Source: an uncultured Dyadobacter sp. | GTDB taxonomy: Bacteria; Bacteroidota; Bacteroidia; Cytophagales; Spirosomataceae | Length of the DNA: 64,000 nucleotides | Assembly: GCF_946482605.1 (NCBI RefSeq) | Contig: NZ_CAMLSE010000002.1 | Span: 558,001 to 622,000, forward strand | Direction: 5' to 3' | In this document: piece by piece, positions 25,457-35,454 of the stretch | How the letters are laid out: the number at the start of each line of letters is the position of its first letter | Position numbering within the stretch: the first letter of the stretch is position 1 | Translations under genes and position numbers: made by a program | Notes under the pieces: generated by a model | Told to the model about the DNA's origin: nothing | The model's input: only the letters and a program-made list of their open reading frames with translations | Databases searched by the model: none

Positions 25457-27595
25457 CTATTTTTTGACAAATCGCGCGGTTTGCTCCTGTCCGTCGGCGT
25501 ATGCGATACGCACCACATACAGGCCAGCCGGTAAATGGGCGGTGTCGACTGTCACCGGAGCGGTCGCCGCGGCCTGAGTGATCGTAGATTTGAATGTTAC
25601 CCGGCCGCCTGCCGTGTTATAGAGTTCAATTCGCCGTATCGTCCTGTTTTTGGGTCTTAATATGAGGCTCGAAACCACCGGATTGGGAAAGATCTCCATT
25701 TCGGCCACATTATTCCAGCGTACATGCTGAATGCTGCTGTAAGCGAAGCTGCCGTCCTGATCGACCATTTTGAGGCGGTATAAGTTACTACCCATCAATG
25801 GATTGTCGTGTACAAATGTGTAACGATGCGTGAGAGTGCTTTCGCCCTGCGCCGCCATTTTGCCAATAACGGTCCACGCTTTGCCTGTGGCATTGCTGTG
25901 CTGGATTTCGAAAAAATCACTGTTGGTTTCCAGGCTGGTCGCCCATTCGAGTAATGCGGCTCCACCCTCCTTCCGGGCTGAGAAGCTGATCAGACGCACG
26001 GGTAGCTGAACGCACCCCAGATCCACCTCCGCCCGCGTGGCGCAGCCGGCTTTGTTGCCGGAAATTGCCACGGCCTCCACGGGTTTGGTTTTCAGTATTT
26101 CGCAAATTTCACTGGTCGCACAGGTTTCCAGTTCCGGGCTATCGGTAATCGTAACCGTACCTCCGATCGCATTCAGACTGCTCAACCCCGCGAGGCTCGT
26201 CAGTGACGAATCCGCCCAGATCAGCAGCCCACCGCCGATCGACTGTAATCCGGCCAGGCCGTCGAGATTTAAAAGATGATAGTTTCCGGACACCGAAGCA
26301 GAGTCAGCTACCGACACCAGGTTTTCAATGCCGGTCAATTCTTCAAGCAAAAAGTTTTCTTCGATAAATAACCGGTCGACGGTGGTCAGCGCTCCCAGCC
26401 CCTGCAGATCGGTCAGCGAATCATTACCTGCAATCACCAAAGTCCCGAACGTTCCCAGCGATTGAAGGTTGTCGAAACCGGAAAGGCTCTGCAGAGAAGG
26501 GTTAAAAACCACGAGGAGATCCCCGTCAATGGCTGTCAGCGCCGACAATGCTGAAACGTTCTTCAACGAAAAATTACCCGTGATTTGTAACCCCAAATCC
26601 CCGACCGTCGTGAGGCCATTCAGGCCGTCGAGACTTTCCAAAAATGGATTTAGGATAATGGTCACCTCTTCTCCGAAAGAAACTATATTTTGCAGCCCGG
26701 TCAGTTGCTTCAGACCGAGGTTGAAAAACAGATTGAACCCTCCCCCTACTGCCGTTACGTTGCTTAACGCAGACAGATCAGTCAGACTGTCGGTTTCAGA
26801 AATCGTCAGGTAGCCGCCGATGGATGTGAGCTGGTTCAAACCATTCAGGTTGGCCAGCATCAGGTTATAATCAAGGTAAAGTTCGTCACCGATAGACGTC
26901 AGCTGATTCAAACCCGTGAGGGTTTCCAGACTATCATTAAAATCGATATAGACACCTCCCCCAATCGACGCAAGCCCTTCCAGTCCGGATAAATCCCTGA
27001 TCGTGAGATTATTGGTAATTTCCAAATCACCGGTCAGACTCGTTATAGCCTGCAAACCAGTCAATGCGGGTAAATTTTCATTGAATCCGATATGTACCGA
27101 ACCACCTACCGATGAGACGGTCAGATCACTGATCGAAATCAATGCATCACTGGCTCCGATCACCAGTGAACCGGCCACGGAAGTAATGTTTTTGACACCA
27201 GCGAGGTCCTCAATCAAATCATTATTGTCCAGAATTAAATCACCATTCACCGAAGTAATACCCTCCAGACCGGCCAGGCTTCCCAGCACCGGATTATCAT
27301 GGACTTCCAGCGTCGAATCCGCCAGAACGATGTTATTCAATCCATTCAGGCTCGTAAGGATGCTGTTATAATGGATGGAAATAATGCCTTCGACGCCCGT
27401 CAGCGTGTTCAAAGGCGTGAGGTCGGAAATATCGTCGCCTTCGATGGTCAGGTCACCCGGCACCACCGTGCACGTGGGATAATCAGTCTGAAAAGTATTG
27501 ATCGAAGCCTGCGTAGTAAAGTTAAGATCGGCAGGACATTGCGCATTCGCGGCGAATGGCAATAATCCCGCCATCAGGAAGTAGAGTTTTTTCAC
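25457..27595 (-). CDS. Secreted receptor-L-domain/leucine-rich repeat protein with T9SS sorting domain
   Basis: A 712-aa surface protein. After a signal peptide (KKLYFLMAGLLPFAANAQ) come about a dozen repeats of 22-25 residues with the rhythm LTSIGG-L-I-N-L-DLSGL, the pattern of receptor L-domain/LRR solenoids, then a beta-sandwich (SLETNSDFFEIQHS) and a Por sorting domain (FPNPVVSSLILRP). I place the start at GTG 27595, because the only longer start (27661) is TTG and would bury the signal peptide; a TAGGGTTTG promoter-like element lies around 27658-27666. Probably a binding or adhesion protein; no catalytic motif is visible. Confidence 0.85.
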   Translation of the reverse strand: MKKLYFLMAGLLPFAANAQCPADLNFTTQASINTFQTDYPTCTVVPGDLTIEGDDISDLTPLNTLTGVEGIISIHYNSILTSLNGLNNIVLADSTLEVHDNPVLGSLAGLEGITSVNGDLILDNNDLIEDLAGVKNITSVAGSLVIGASDALISISDLTVSSVGGSVHIGFNENLPALTGLQAITSLTGDLEITNNLTIRDLSGLEGLASIGGGVYIDFNDSLETLTGLNQLTSIGDELYLDYNLMLANLNGLNQLTSIGGYLTISETDSLTDLSALSNVTAVGGGFNLFFNLGLKQLTGLQNIVSFGEEVTIILNPFLESLDGLNGLTTVGDLGLQITGNFSLKNVSALSALTAIDGDLLVVFNPSLQSLSGFDNLQSLGTFGTLVIAGNDSLTDLQGLGALTTVDRLFIEENFLLEELTGIENLVSVADSASVSGNYHLLNLDGLAGLQSIGGGLLIWADSSLTSLAGLSSLNAIGGTVTITDSPELETCATSEICEILKTKPVEAVAISGNKAGCATRAEVDLGCVQLPVRLISFSARKEGGAALLEWATSLETNSDFFEIQHSNATGKAWTVIGKMAAQGESTLTHRYTFVHDNPLMGSNLYRLKMVDQDGSFAYSSIQHVRWNNVAEMEIFPNPVVSSLILRPKNRTIRRIELYNTAGGRVTFKSTITQAAATAPVTVDTAHLPAGLYVVRIAYADGQEQTARFVKK

Positions 27596-27734
27596 AAAAA
27601 GAAGGGTTTGGTTGATTAAAAAGATTCTCAATGACTTAGCAGAAAATCCATTGAACCGCAAACCCTACTTTTCGTAGTATTAGTTCCCAATATTTTATAA
27701 TACTTTCTTAGAATACGAATTTTTTATCGAAGAA

Positions 27735-28268
27735 TTACGCTGCCGTCGGCTGGGTTCCCGGCCTTTTCAGGATCAATGCTGAAATCAGGGTCACCACCAG
27801 ACCCACCGGCAGTATTTCCGCGTAGGTAAAAAGAATGACCATCAGCGGGCTTTTATACAAATCCTTGTATTCCGCCATCTCTATGACTTTCCTGTCCAGC
27901 TCCACCTGCGTGGCGCCATCCGCCTTGACCTGCCTGAGCACGTGCGCGGTGTATTTGTCCATAAAATCGGGGATAAACAGGTAATAATCGATCAGCCAAA
28001 CCACCACATATACCGTAGAAGCCACCAATGTAATGTACAAGCCGATTTTGAATGCTTTCCCGAACGACACAATCCCATGGTTGTGCTTGTCGCGGTAGTT
28101 TTTAATGCCTGCAAAAATCATGGAAAAGGAAAGCAGCATCGCCGCATAACCCAGCACCATATTGCCTTCAAAATCCTCTTGATTGTAACAAACTGCGACG
28201 GTCGATAGCATCAGGGTGGAGACGACAGCTCCCGAAATGAGACCGCATACAACGATGATCCTGTTCAT
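27735..28268 (-). CDS. DUF4199 family membrane protein
   Basis: A 177-aa protein with four hydrophobic segments (about 4-25, 38-55, 75-95, 145-167) and the block FSMIFAGIKNYRDKHNHG-IVSFGKAFKIGL, which is characteristic of the Bacteroidota family DUF4199. The role is unknown; members are inner-membrane proteins often beside small LuxR-type regulators, as here. It lies 112 bp downstream of the LuxR-type gene, separated by a hairpin at 28331-28379. Confidence 0.87.
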   Translation of the reverse strand: MNRIIVVCGLISGAVVSTLMLSTVAVCYNQEDFEGNMVLGYAAMLLSFSMIFAGIKNYRDKHNHGIVSFGKAFKIGLYITLVASTVYVVVWLIDYYLFIPDFMDKYTAHVLRQVKADGATQVELDRKVIEMAEYKDLYKSPLMVILFTYAEILPVGLVVTLISALILKRPGTQPTAA

Positions 28269-28330
28269 ATTCTCTTTGTTTTAATAGCTGATAATGCTGC
28301 GAATTTGAAGGATAGGAAGCATTTTCGGTT

Positions 28331-28379
28331 CATACTTTCGGGTGATTTTGCGCCTTGCTCCCGTTTACGCCAAAGTATG
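28331..28379. other. Inverted repeat between regulator and DUF4199 gene
   Basis: CATACTTT (28331-28338) pairs with AAAGTATG (28372-28379), with CGGG/CCCG also able to pair inside. It starts right behind the LuxR-type stop codon. It has no T-run, so it may be a processing or attenuation structure or an operator. Confidence 0.4.
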
Positions 28380-28380
28380 A

Positions 28381-28866
28381 TCAGGGGATCAGCCTCAGCC
28401 TCCTCGCCCGCTCCACCGACTGCGTCCGGTTCCTCACTTCCAGTTTTTCGAATATTCTGGATGAATGCGTTTTGATGGTATTGAGTGACACAAACAGCCG
28501 CGAAGCAATTTCCTGATTGCTCAGCCCTTCTGAAATCAGTTGGAGGACTTCGAGCTCGCGATGGCTGAGCCCGAGCCGCAGTCTTTCCGGTTCATTGACG
28601 CTGAATTCCTCGCCGGCAGTTACGAACACCTCCCGCTCGACAATGCGCGTTTCAATTTTGGGAGTCGTCAGTTTCATGGCCAGCCAGATGCCTAGCCCTG
28701 TAAACAGCAGTGCGATCGCCCCGACGTAAATTTCAATGATGTGCCCGATGATCAGGAATCGCAGTTCGAGCCATTTCAGTACAAAAAGCAACAAGGCAAG
28801 TGATATCCCGTAAAGGATCACCTGCCTGTGTTTTTGGTAAAAATCGCTGATCGTTCGTAGATCCAT
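28381..28866 (-). CDS. Membrane-anchored LuxR-type transcriptional regulator
   Basis: A 161-aa protein with two N-terminal transmembrane helices (about 16-34 and 41-63), a short linker and a C-terminal LuxR/GerE helix-turn-helix (about 100-160: LSHRELEVLQLISEGLSNQEIASRLFVSLNTIKTHSSRIFEKL). There is no receiver domain, so DNA binding would be controlled by the membrane part. ATG 28866 is preferred over 28935; TATTTTTG on the minus strand at 28897-28890 matches the -7 consensus. Likely regulates itself and the following DUF4199 gene. Confidence 0.87.
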   Translation of the reverse strand: MDLRTISDFYQKHRQVILYGISLALLLFVLKWLELRFLIIGHIIEIYVGAIALLFTGLGIWLAMKLTTPKIETRIVEREVFVTAGEEFSVNEPERLRLGLSHRELEVLQLISEGLSNQEIASRLFVSLNTIKTHSSRIFEKLEVRNRTQSVERARRLRLIP

Positions 28867-28943
28867 TTGCAACCAGTCTGTTAGTATCCCAAAAATAAAG
28901 ATTTTCGGCCACGTGACAGACTTGCATTGCAACACTTTTCACG

Positions 28944-29327
28944 CTAATGTTTGGCATTCAAGGGCTTTTCCTGGATAATGTCCTTGATTTTTTCACACAT
29001 TTGCTTGATGCGTACATAGGAAGCTTTGCTATTCTCCTGCCGGTCGAGATAAATCATAATCTCCCCCGGCGAAGCCTCCCATTCAAATTTGGTTTGGTCA
29101 TCGAGTATCGTGGTAATATCGATATCCCGGTCCGACTCGATGCTCGTGGGCGCAATCTGGCTGTTGATGAAGCGGTGGATTCGGGGCGACTTCGCTTTAT
29201 CGAACTTGGCAGAAAAGCGGTAGTAATCATCCGCGTCTTTCACCCGGATATGGAGGTCACCATTGTTGCAGGACCAGGCGAACGTAGCGATCGCGCATAC
29301 TGTAAATAAGAATAATTTGGTTTTCAT
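28944..29327 (-). CDS. Hypothetical lipoprotein
   Basis: A 127-aa protein starting MKTKLFLFTVC with lipobox AWSC (Cys19-20 region), so a membrane-anchored periplasmic lipoprotein. The mature part alternates polar and charged residues (VKDADDYYRFSAKFD, SDRDIDITTILDD) and looks like a small mixed alpha/beta domain; I do not recognise the family. The frame extends to 29426 but that extension has no export signal, so 29327 is chosen. It is followed by the LuxR-type gene on the same strand, 77 bp away. Confidence 0.78.
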   Translation of the reverse strand: MKTKLFLFTVCAIATFAWSCNNGDLHIRVKDADDYYRFSAKFDKAKSPRIHRFINSQIAPTSIESDRDIDITTILDDQTKFEWEASPGEIMIYLDRQENSKASYVRIKQMCEKIKDIIQEKPLNAKH

Positions 29328-29426
29328 GGCTGTAATTGTTTTACAAGGTACTATGCAATATACAGTAGCTGAAAACAAATTACAAACGCTTCGACAATAA
29401 TCCTGGTCACACCATCGCAATGTCAC

Positions 29427-31280
29427 TTAATGGTCGACTACGATTGTCCGACTATGGACCGATCCGTCCGTCATTTGCAACGTTAGGCAGTAAGGACCGG
29501 CTTTAAGATTAGGAAGTTCTATTTCAGATAAATGTAATTCCGATTGAAACACCAATGTACCGTTCAATTGATAAAGCTGCACGCGCTGAGGCATCTGCCC
29601 CTTACCTAGTAACAAATTCAGTTTGTTCGTCACAGGATTGGGATACACAGCGACCTCGTCTTTCTCAATGCTCGAATCAAAGCGAACCACTTTGATAGCG
29701 CTTAACGCATAAGTTTCGTCCTGGTCCACCATTTTCAGGCGATAGTAGTTTTGGCCGGGCTGCGGACTTGTGTCGATAAACTGATATCCTTTTGCTGCCA
29801 CCGATGTTCCGGCCGCACCGACATGCCCAACAGACTCCCATTTAACACCATCCGTGCTTTTTTGTATTTCAAAATAATCGCTGTTCGATTCTTCCGACGT
29901 CTGCCATGCCAGATGAACCTGCTTTTCCTCTCGGGTGGCGGCAAAATGGATGAGTTTCACAGGTAGAGCGACATCGTTCTCAAAGCGCACCAGGCCGAAG
30001 TCGTAGTCGTTGCCGACGCGGGCTGAGCCCGCCATAATGATCTTCCCGTCCTTCTGCAAAGCGATTGCCGCCCCAAAATCGAAACCGCCCTGAAAGTCCA
30101 CGGTTACTTTTCCACCATTACCGAAAGTGTTGTCCAGGATTCCATCCGAATTAAAGCGGGCGAGTGCAAAGTCCACTGTCGAGCCATTATTCTTTGCAGT
30201 GTAACCAGCGGCTAGGATTTTCTGGTCTGGTTGCAAGATCAATGCCTGCCCGGTGTCATCGGAATTGTCAAATGCCGTCGTCGTCATTCCATTAGTACCA
30301 AACGTCGGGTCCAACATACCCGACTCGCTAAATCTTAGAATCGTAAAATCCGTAGTGCCGTACTTTACAGCTTTCGTTTCTGCTAGAACGATGATCTTGC
30401 CTTGATTGCTTACAACAACAGAACTCCCAACGGCATCCGCACCAACAGCCATTTTCACAACTCCCAAATTCCCAAAAGTTTGATCCAGAGCGCCGTTATC
30501 ATTAATCCTTAGAACTACGAGCACGCTAATAAGACTTGCATCCACAGCATCAAATGCATCGGCAAAACCTGCTATCACCAGTTTTCCATCCGGTTGTCGC
30601 GTAATGGCCCTAGCCACGTCATAAAGATTGAACTCACTTACAGGAATGGTTACGAAACCATCAACGCCAAACAATTGATCCAGAGTACCATCTGAATGGT
30701 ACTTTGCCAAAGCCATGTCAGCTCCCAAGAGCCCACTCCCGGTATGTCCTGCAAGGAAAATATGTCCATCGGGCTGGATTAAAACCTGGTTGGCCTCATC
30801 ATTATTTCCATTAAAATCCGTGGTCACAATCCCGCTGGTGCCAAATGTAAGATCTCTCGTTCCATCCGGATTGAACCTCACCATTGCAAAATCATAATCG
30901 GTCCCTGTCCAGGTATACCCAGCAGCGATGATCTTACCATCTGCCTGCAATGCACCGGAAAAAGCGATGTCCTCGTCTCCATTAATGACCGTTGTTACGA
31001 TGCCATTTAATCCAAAATCATTGTCAATAGAACCATCCGCATTGTACCGAACCAGCGTAAAATACCCGCTGTAATCCACTGGTGTGCAATATCCTACCAC
31101 TACAATTTTGCCATCCGGCTGTACCAACACGGAGTTGGTGACGTTTCTGGTTTGATCTACATTCGTCAATACTTTTCCACCATTTCCAAAACTGGCATCA
31201 AGAGTACCAGGTTGCGCACAGGTCAGCAAAGCGACCAGATTAAAAAGACCAGCTAAGAAGAAGGGTTTCATTTCTTTCAT
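29427..31280 (-). CDS. Secreted delta-60 repeat protein with T9SS sorting domain (paralogue 1)
   Basis: A 617-aa surface protein: signal peptide ending TCAQ, then about eight delta-60 repeats with the recurrent LQPDGKI-AG-ARFN-DG-LD-TFG pattern, a spacer beta-sandwich (TSEESNSDYFEIQKS) and a Por C-terminal domain (VYPNPVTNKLNLLLGKG). Delta-60 repeats probably fold as a beta-propeller-like structure; no enzymatic residues are known. Met1 or Met4 (31271) could be the start. It is highly similar in layout to the next gene upstream, so the pair arose by tandem duplication. Confidence 0.88.
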   Translation of the reverse strand: MKEMKPFFLAGLFNLVALLTCAQPGTLDASFGNGGKVLTNVDQTRNVTNSVLVQPDGKIVVVGYCTPVDYSGYFTLVRYNADGSIDNDFGLNGIVTTVINGDEDIAFSGALQADGKIIAAGYTWTGTDYDFAMVRFNPDGTRDLTFGTSGIVTTDFNGNNDEANQVLIQPDGHIFLAGHTGSGLLGADMALAKYHSDGTLDQLFGVDGFVTIPVSEFNLYDVARAITRQPDGKLVIAGFADAFDAVDASLISVLVVLRINDNGALDQTFGNLGVVKMAVGADAVGSSVVVSNQGKIIVLAETKAVKYGTTDFTILRFSESGMLDPTFGTNGMTTTAFDNSDDTGQALILQPDQKILAAGYTAKNNGSTVDFALARFNSDGILDNTFGNGGKVTVDFQGGFDFGAAIALQKDGKIIMAGSARVGNDYDFGLVRFENDVALPVKLIHFAATREEKQVHLAWQTSEESNSDYFEIQKSTDGVKWESVGHVGAAGTSVAAKGYQFIDTSPQPGQNYYRLKMVDQDETYALSAIKVVRFDSSIEKDEVAVYPNPVTNKLNLLLGKGQMPQRVQLYQLNGTLVFQSELHLSEIELPNLKAGPYCLTLQMTDGSVHSRTIVVDH

Positions 31281-31396
31281 TGTTTAGGTGGGAAAAGGGA
31301 CGAAAGTGTCCGCTATTGAAGAGGTGGAGTATTGCAATGTTCCTCCTGATCGTGTGGGCTACCGAACAGGGCATCGGACCGACAAGCATCGGATAT

Positions 31397-33277
31397 CTAG
31401 CGGCGTACCAGAATGCGCTGGCTATGGCGTGTTCCGTCGGCCATCTGCAGAACCAGGCAGTAAGGACCTGTTTTAAGATTGGGAAGATCAATTTCGGACG
31501 AACCTGCTTCTGATTGAAATACCAAAAAACCATTCAGGTCGTAGAACTTTACGCTCCTGAGAACTTCTCCCTTGCTCAATACCAGGTGTAATTTGTCCGT
31601 AACCGGATTCGGGTATACGTTAACACGGCTAGGGTTGCCAGTTTGAAAGCGCACCGATTGAATGCCGCTATAAGCATATGTACCATCCAGATCAATCATT
31701 TTCAACCTGTAAAGATTCTCTCCTGCCAAGGGCTTGGAATCTGTGAAATGATAGGCTTGCGGCTTTTCGGAATTAACGGCCGCGTCCAGCGATCCGATCG
31801 ATACCCACTTCTTTCCGTCCCGGCTCCTTTCCACGTCGAAATGATCACTGTTGGATTCCATTGCGGTTTGCCATTCGAGCTGAATTTCAGTTTCTTCCAG
31901 CCTGGCTTCGAAGGCGCATAGTTTTACGGGCAAGGCTGCGTCATTGACATATCTGGCCAGCGCTACATTGGTATGCGTGTTTGTGATCGTATGCCCAACC
32001 GCTACAATGCTCCCTTTTGAATCCAGTGCCATGGCTGCGCCCCAGTCCAAATTGTTATTGAAATCCGTCGTTACCTTCCCGTTATTTCCAAATGCCATGT
32101 CTATCGAACCGTCGGCCTTAAACCGTGCCATGGCAAAATCCCACGTAGTTCCATTCTGTATTACGGTGAAGCCCGAAGTCAAAATCTTTCCGTCTTTCTG
32201 GATAACCATATCCAATCCGAAGTCATAGGTATTGTCAAATGCTGTCAGTACGATCCCCTGATTGCCAAAAGCAGCATCCGGAGTACCGTTAGCATGATAC
32301 CTCACTAATGCAAAGTCATTAAACCCTTCATCCGTGGGCGATGATCTTCCGAATATCAGAATTTTACCGTCGGATTGTACCTGAATAGAACTAGCCACAT
32401 CATCGCGCCCTATTGAGGGCAATACTATTCCTCCAATGCCAAAATTGTTATCAAGATTGCCATTTGCATCTAACCGGACTGCAACAAAGTTCCGGTTGAT
32501 CGCCTGTGTGGTTTGATCCAGAACCTCCGTGAATCCGGACGCCAACACTTTCCCATCCGGCTGCAGTGTCATAGAATTAACGTACTGAGCTAACTGCAAA
32601 CCGGGTTCATCAATATGTATAATGACTTTCCCATTTTGACCGAAGCTTCCATCCAATTGGCCATCGGGCAAATATCTGGCAAATGCCATATCGGGAATCC
32701 AGGCGGTGCCAGGGCCAGCAGTAGCACCGGCAAGCATTATTTTACCGTCAGGCTGCAACACAACCTTACTTGCACGGTCGTCATCTCCGTAACCATCGCC
32801 ATCTCCGTCCCCAAAATTGGTTGTCACGATGCCGCTTTGGCCAAACGTGAGATCACGTAAACCCTCTGCCGTATACCTGACGAGCGCAAAATCGAAGTCG
32901 CCGTCACCTTTCCACGTACGCCCCGCAGCCAATATTTTCCCATCGGGCTGCAAAGCAGCAGAAAAAGCAAGATCCTCGGTGCCTCCCAGGGTGGTTTCAA
33001 CGACTCCGTCTACGCCAAAAGTATTGTCCAAAGTCCCATCAGAATTGTATCGGATGAGGCAAAACTTGCCTTGATACTCCTGCGGTCCCGTGTATCCCAC
33101 AGTCACTATTTTACCATCCGGCTGAATTAGCACCGAGTTCATAAAAGTCTCACCATTACCGACGTTCGTAGTTACTTTTCCTCCCTGGCCAAAGGTTGCA
33201 TCCAGTGAACCCGATTGGGCCGCAAGGCGAAAGGAGGTCGCCAGAAAAAGATAAAAAAGTAGATAATTCCTGTTCAT
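31397..33277 (-). CDS. Secreted delta-60 repeat protein with T9SS sorting domain (paralogue 2)
   Basis: A 626-aa protein with signal peptide (LFYLFLATSFRLAAQ), about eight delta-60 repeats (QPDGKI, SFGQNGKV and similar), a beta-sandwich (TAMESNSDHFDVERS) and a Por sorting domain (VYPNPVTDKLHLVLSKG). The C-terminal region is close to that of the downstream paralogue, including ESNSD, YRLKM-DGTYA and GPYCL-LQM. The genes are 116 bp apart on the same strand. Likely surface exposed; partner or ligand unknown. Confidence 0.88.
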   Translation of the reverse strand: MNRNYLLFYLFLATSFRLAAQSGSLDATFGQGGKVTTNVGNGETFMNSVLIQPDGKIVTVGYTGPQEYQGKFCLIRYNSDGTLDNTFGVDGVVETTLGGTEDLAFSAALQPDGKILAAGRTWKGDGDFDFALVRYTAEGLRDLTFGQSGIVTTNFGDGDGDGYGDDDRASKVVLQPDGKIMLAGATAGPGTAWIPDMAFARYLPDGQLDGSFGQNGKVIIHIDEPGLQLAQYVNSMTLQPDGKVLASGFTEVLDQTTQAINRNFVAVRLDANGNLDNNFGIGGIVLPSIGRDDVASSIQVQSDGKILIFGRSSPTDEGFNDFALVRYHANGTPDAAFGNQGIVLTAFDNTYDFGLDMVIQKDGKILTSGFTVIQNGTTWDFAMARFKADGSIDMAFGNNGKVTTDFNNNLDWGAAMALDSKGSIVAVGHTITNTHTNVALARYVNDAALPVKLCAFEARLEETEIQLEWQTAMESNSDHFDVERSRDGKKWVSIGSLDAAVNSEKPQAYHFTDSKPLAGENLYRLKMIDLDGTYAYSGIQSVRFQTGNPSRVNVYPNPVTDKLHLVLSKGEVLRSVKFYDLNGFLVFQSEAGSSEIDLPNLKTGPYCLVLQMADGTRHSQRILVRR

Positions 33278-33456
33278 ATCGTTCGAAGGTTTGCGTGACG
33301 AATGATTGAAATTATCCGCTATCCCATTAAACTTTTACAAGAATGTCCAAACCGCGGGAATCACTTACCCATCGGGTCCGCGTTTATTCCGTTTCACTGT
33401 AAACTGGTCTAACCCATTTATTCTTAAATTGGGATAAACAAACTCCTGATACAGCC

Positions 33457-35409
33457 TTGAAGACCTTTATACTTCGCACTTTCCCGTATGGACAGAAATT
33501 TCTCACATCAGCACAGAGAATCCTATGGTCGGTTTTATCAATCCTTCTCTTTATCCAAAGCGGTCACGCCCAACTCAGACCCAATGAAGATTCCCTCTAC
33601 GTCCGGCAGCATTATACCAAGATCGAGCGCCATGTGCCGATGCGGGATGGGATGAAGCTTTTTACCTCCATTTATATTCCAAAAGACATTTCGGCTTCCA
33701 AAACCTATCCCATTATCCTGAATCGCACGCCTTACAGCGTCGCTCCTTATGGAGAAGATCTGTACAAAACTTCGCTGGGGCCCAGCATGCTGTTTGCGCG
33801 GGATGGCTACATTATTGTTTACCAGGATGTAAGAGGAAAATTCATGTCGGAAGGCGACTTCGAGGCTTGCCGGCCTTTTATACCGCTAAAAAAAGCCAAA
33901 ACCGATATCGACGAGAGCTCCGACACCTTTGATACGATCGAGTGGCTGTTAAAAAACATCAAAGGAAACAATGGCAAAGTAGGCAGCTGGGGCATTTCGG
34001 CACCGGGTTACTACACCACCATGACGGCCGTAGAAGCGCATCCCGCATTGAAAATAGCATCACCGCAGGCTCCGGTCACCGACTGGTTCATGGGTGACGA
34101 CCGGCACCATAACGGGGCCTTCTTCCTGATGGGCACCTTCGCATTCCTCTCCTCATACGGCTCACCGCGTCCCACGCCGACACCCAGGGGAGCACCTCAG
34201 TTTTCGGCCTACGGCACACCGGATTCCTACGCGTTTTACAAGAAAATGGGCCCTTTGAAAAACTTCAATGAACAGATTCTGAAAGGTCAGAACCGCATCT
34301 GGAATCAGATGATGGAGAATGAGACCTATAACGACTTCTGGAAGGCAAGAACGCCGGTGCCTCATTTAAAAAACATCAAACCGGCGGTCATGGTGGTCGG
34401 CGGCTGGTTTGATCAGGAAGACCTTTACGGGCCGCTGAAAACCTACCAGGGCATTGAAAGCAATGGCCCGAAGTCGCCCAACCTGCTGGTAATGGGGCCG
34501 TGGATCCATGGCGGGTGGGCACGCGGTACGGGGGAGTCGCTGGGTAATATCCGGTTTGGGTCGAAAACCAGCGCTTTTTACCAGAAGGATATTGAACTGC
34601 CTGTTTTTAACCATTATCTCAAAGACGGCGCGGATCCAAACCTGCCGAAAGCCTATATTTTTGAGACCGGTTCAAACGAATGGCGGAAATACGACCAGTG
34701 GCCGCCTAAAAACACAGTCGAGAAAAAGCTGTATCTCCATCCGGACGGCACACTTTCTTTCTCTCCGACCATGACGACCATGCAGGCAGGTACAAAACCT
34801 TCCTTCCACGAATACCTCAGCGACCCCGACAAACCGGTGCCTTACACGTCCGAGATCCGCATTGTCCGGGGCAGTGATTATATGTACGAAGATCAGCGTT
34901 TTGCGGCCACCCGCCCCGATGTGCTGGTTTACGAATCGGAAGTATTGAAAGAGGATGTAACGATTTCGGGCAATGTCTTTGCCAACCTCTTTGTGTCGAC
35001 GACCGGCACCGATGCCGATTTTGTCGTCAAACTGATCGACGTGTACCCGGGTGACGCGCCTAACGACAGCCCCATTAATCCCAACATGAAAATGGGCGGC
35101 TTCCAGCTCCTGATCCGCGGCGAAGTAATGCGCTCCAAATTCCGTAAAAGCTTCTCGAACCCCGAACCCATGACGCCCGGCAAAGTCGAAAATGTAAAAT
35201 TCGATATGCAGGACGCGGCCCATCGTTTCAAAAAGGGGCATAAGATTATGGTGCAGGTTCAGAGCTCCTGGTTCCCGCTGGTAGATCGCAATCCGCAGAA
35301 GTTTGTAAATATCTACAAGGCCACTGAGACTGATTTTCAGAAAGCTACGCACCGGGTGTATCTCTCGGGTGACGCGTCTTCGTATGTGGGTGTGCGGGTG
35401 GTGGAGTAA
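33457..35409 (+). CDS. CocE/NonD family hydrolase (X-Pro dipeptidyl peptidase-like)
   Basis: A 650-aa secreted alpha/beta hydrolase. The N-terminus carries an unusually long signal peptide ending HAQ. The core (MRDGMKLFTSIYIPKD, YIIVYQDVRGKFMSEGDF) and the nucleophile elbow GSWGISAPGYY (Ser near 181) define the S15/CocE family, and the C-terminal jelly-roll domain (about 420-650) completes it. Such enzymes cleave acyl or peptide bonds, including cephalosporin-ester-like substrates; the substrate here is open. No ATG is available upstream of the signal peptide; TTG at 33457 is taken as start. A strong hairpin follows the stop. Confidence 0.85.
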   Translation: MKTFILRTFPYGQKFLTSAQRILWSVLSILLFIQSGHAQLRPNEDSLYVRQHYTKIERHVPMRDGMKLFTSIYIPKDISASKTYPIILNRTPYSVAPYGEDLYKTSLGPSMLFARDGYIIVYQDVRGKFMSEGDFEACRPFIPLKKAKTDIDESSDTFDTIEWLLKNIKGNNGKVGSWGISAPGYYTTMTAVEAHPALKIASPQAPVTDWFMGDDRHHNGAFFLMGTFAFLSSYGSPRPTPTPRGAPQFSAYGTPDSYAFYKKMGPLKNFNEQILKGQNRIWNQMMENETYNDFWKARTPVPHLKNIKPAVMVVGGWFDQEDLYGPLKTYQGIESNGPKSPNLLVMGPWIHGGWARGTGESLGNIRFGSKTSAFYQKDIELPVFNHYLKDGADPNLPKAYIFETGSNEWRKYDQWPPKNTVEKKLYLHPDGTLSFSPTMTTMQAGTKPSFHEYLSDPDKPVPYTSEIRIVRGSDYMYEDQRFAATRPDVLVYESEVLKEDVTISGNVFANLFVSTTGTDADFVVKLIDVYPGDAPNDSPINPNMKMGGFQLLIRGEVMRSKFRKSFSNPEPMTPGKVENVKFDMQDAAHRFKKGHKIMVQVQSSWFPLVDRNPQKFVNIYKATETDFQKATHRVYLSGDASSYVGVRVVE

Positions 35410-35414
35410 TTCTA

Positions 35415-35450
35415 AACAATGCAGCCTCGCGAGTACGAGGCTGCATTGTT
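35415..35450. terminator. Bidirectional stem-loop between convergent genes
   Basis: A perfect 15-bp stem (35415-35429 with 35436-35450) and a 6-base loop lies between the + strand hydrolase and the - strand tail-fibre-like gene. The T-run is short on both sides, so it is a terminator by position and stability. Confidence 0.7.
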
Positions 35451-35454
35451 GAAG

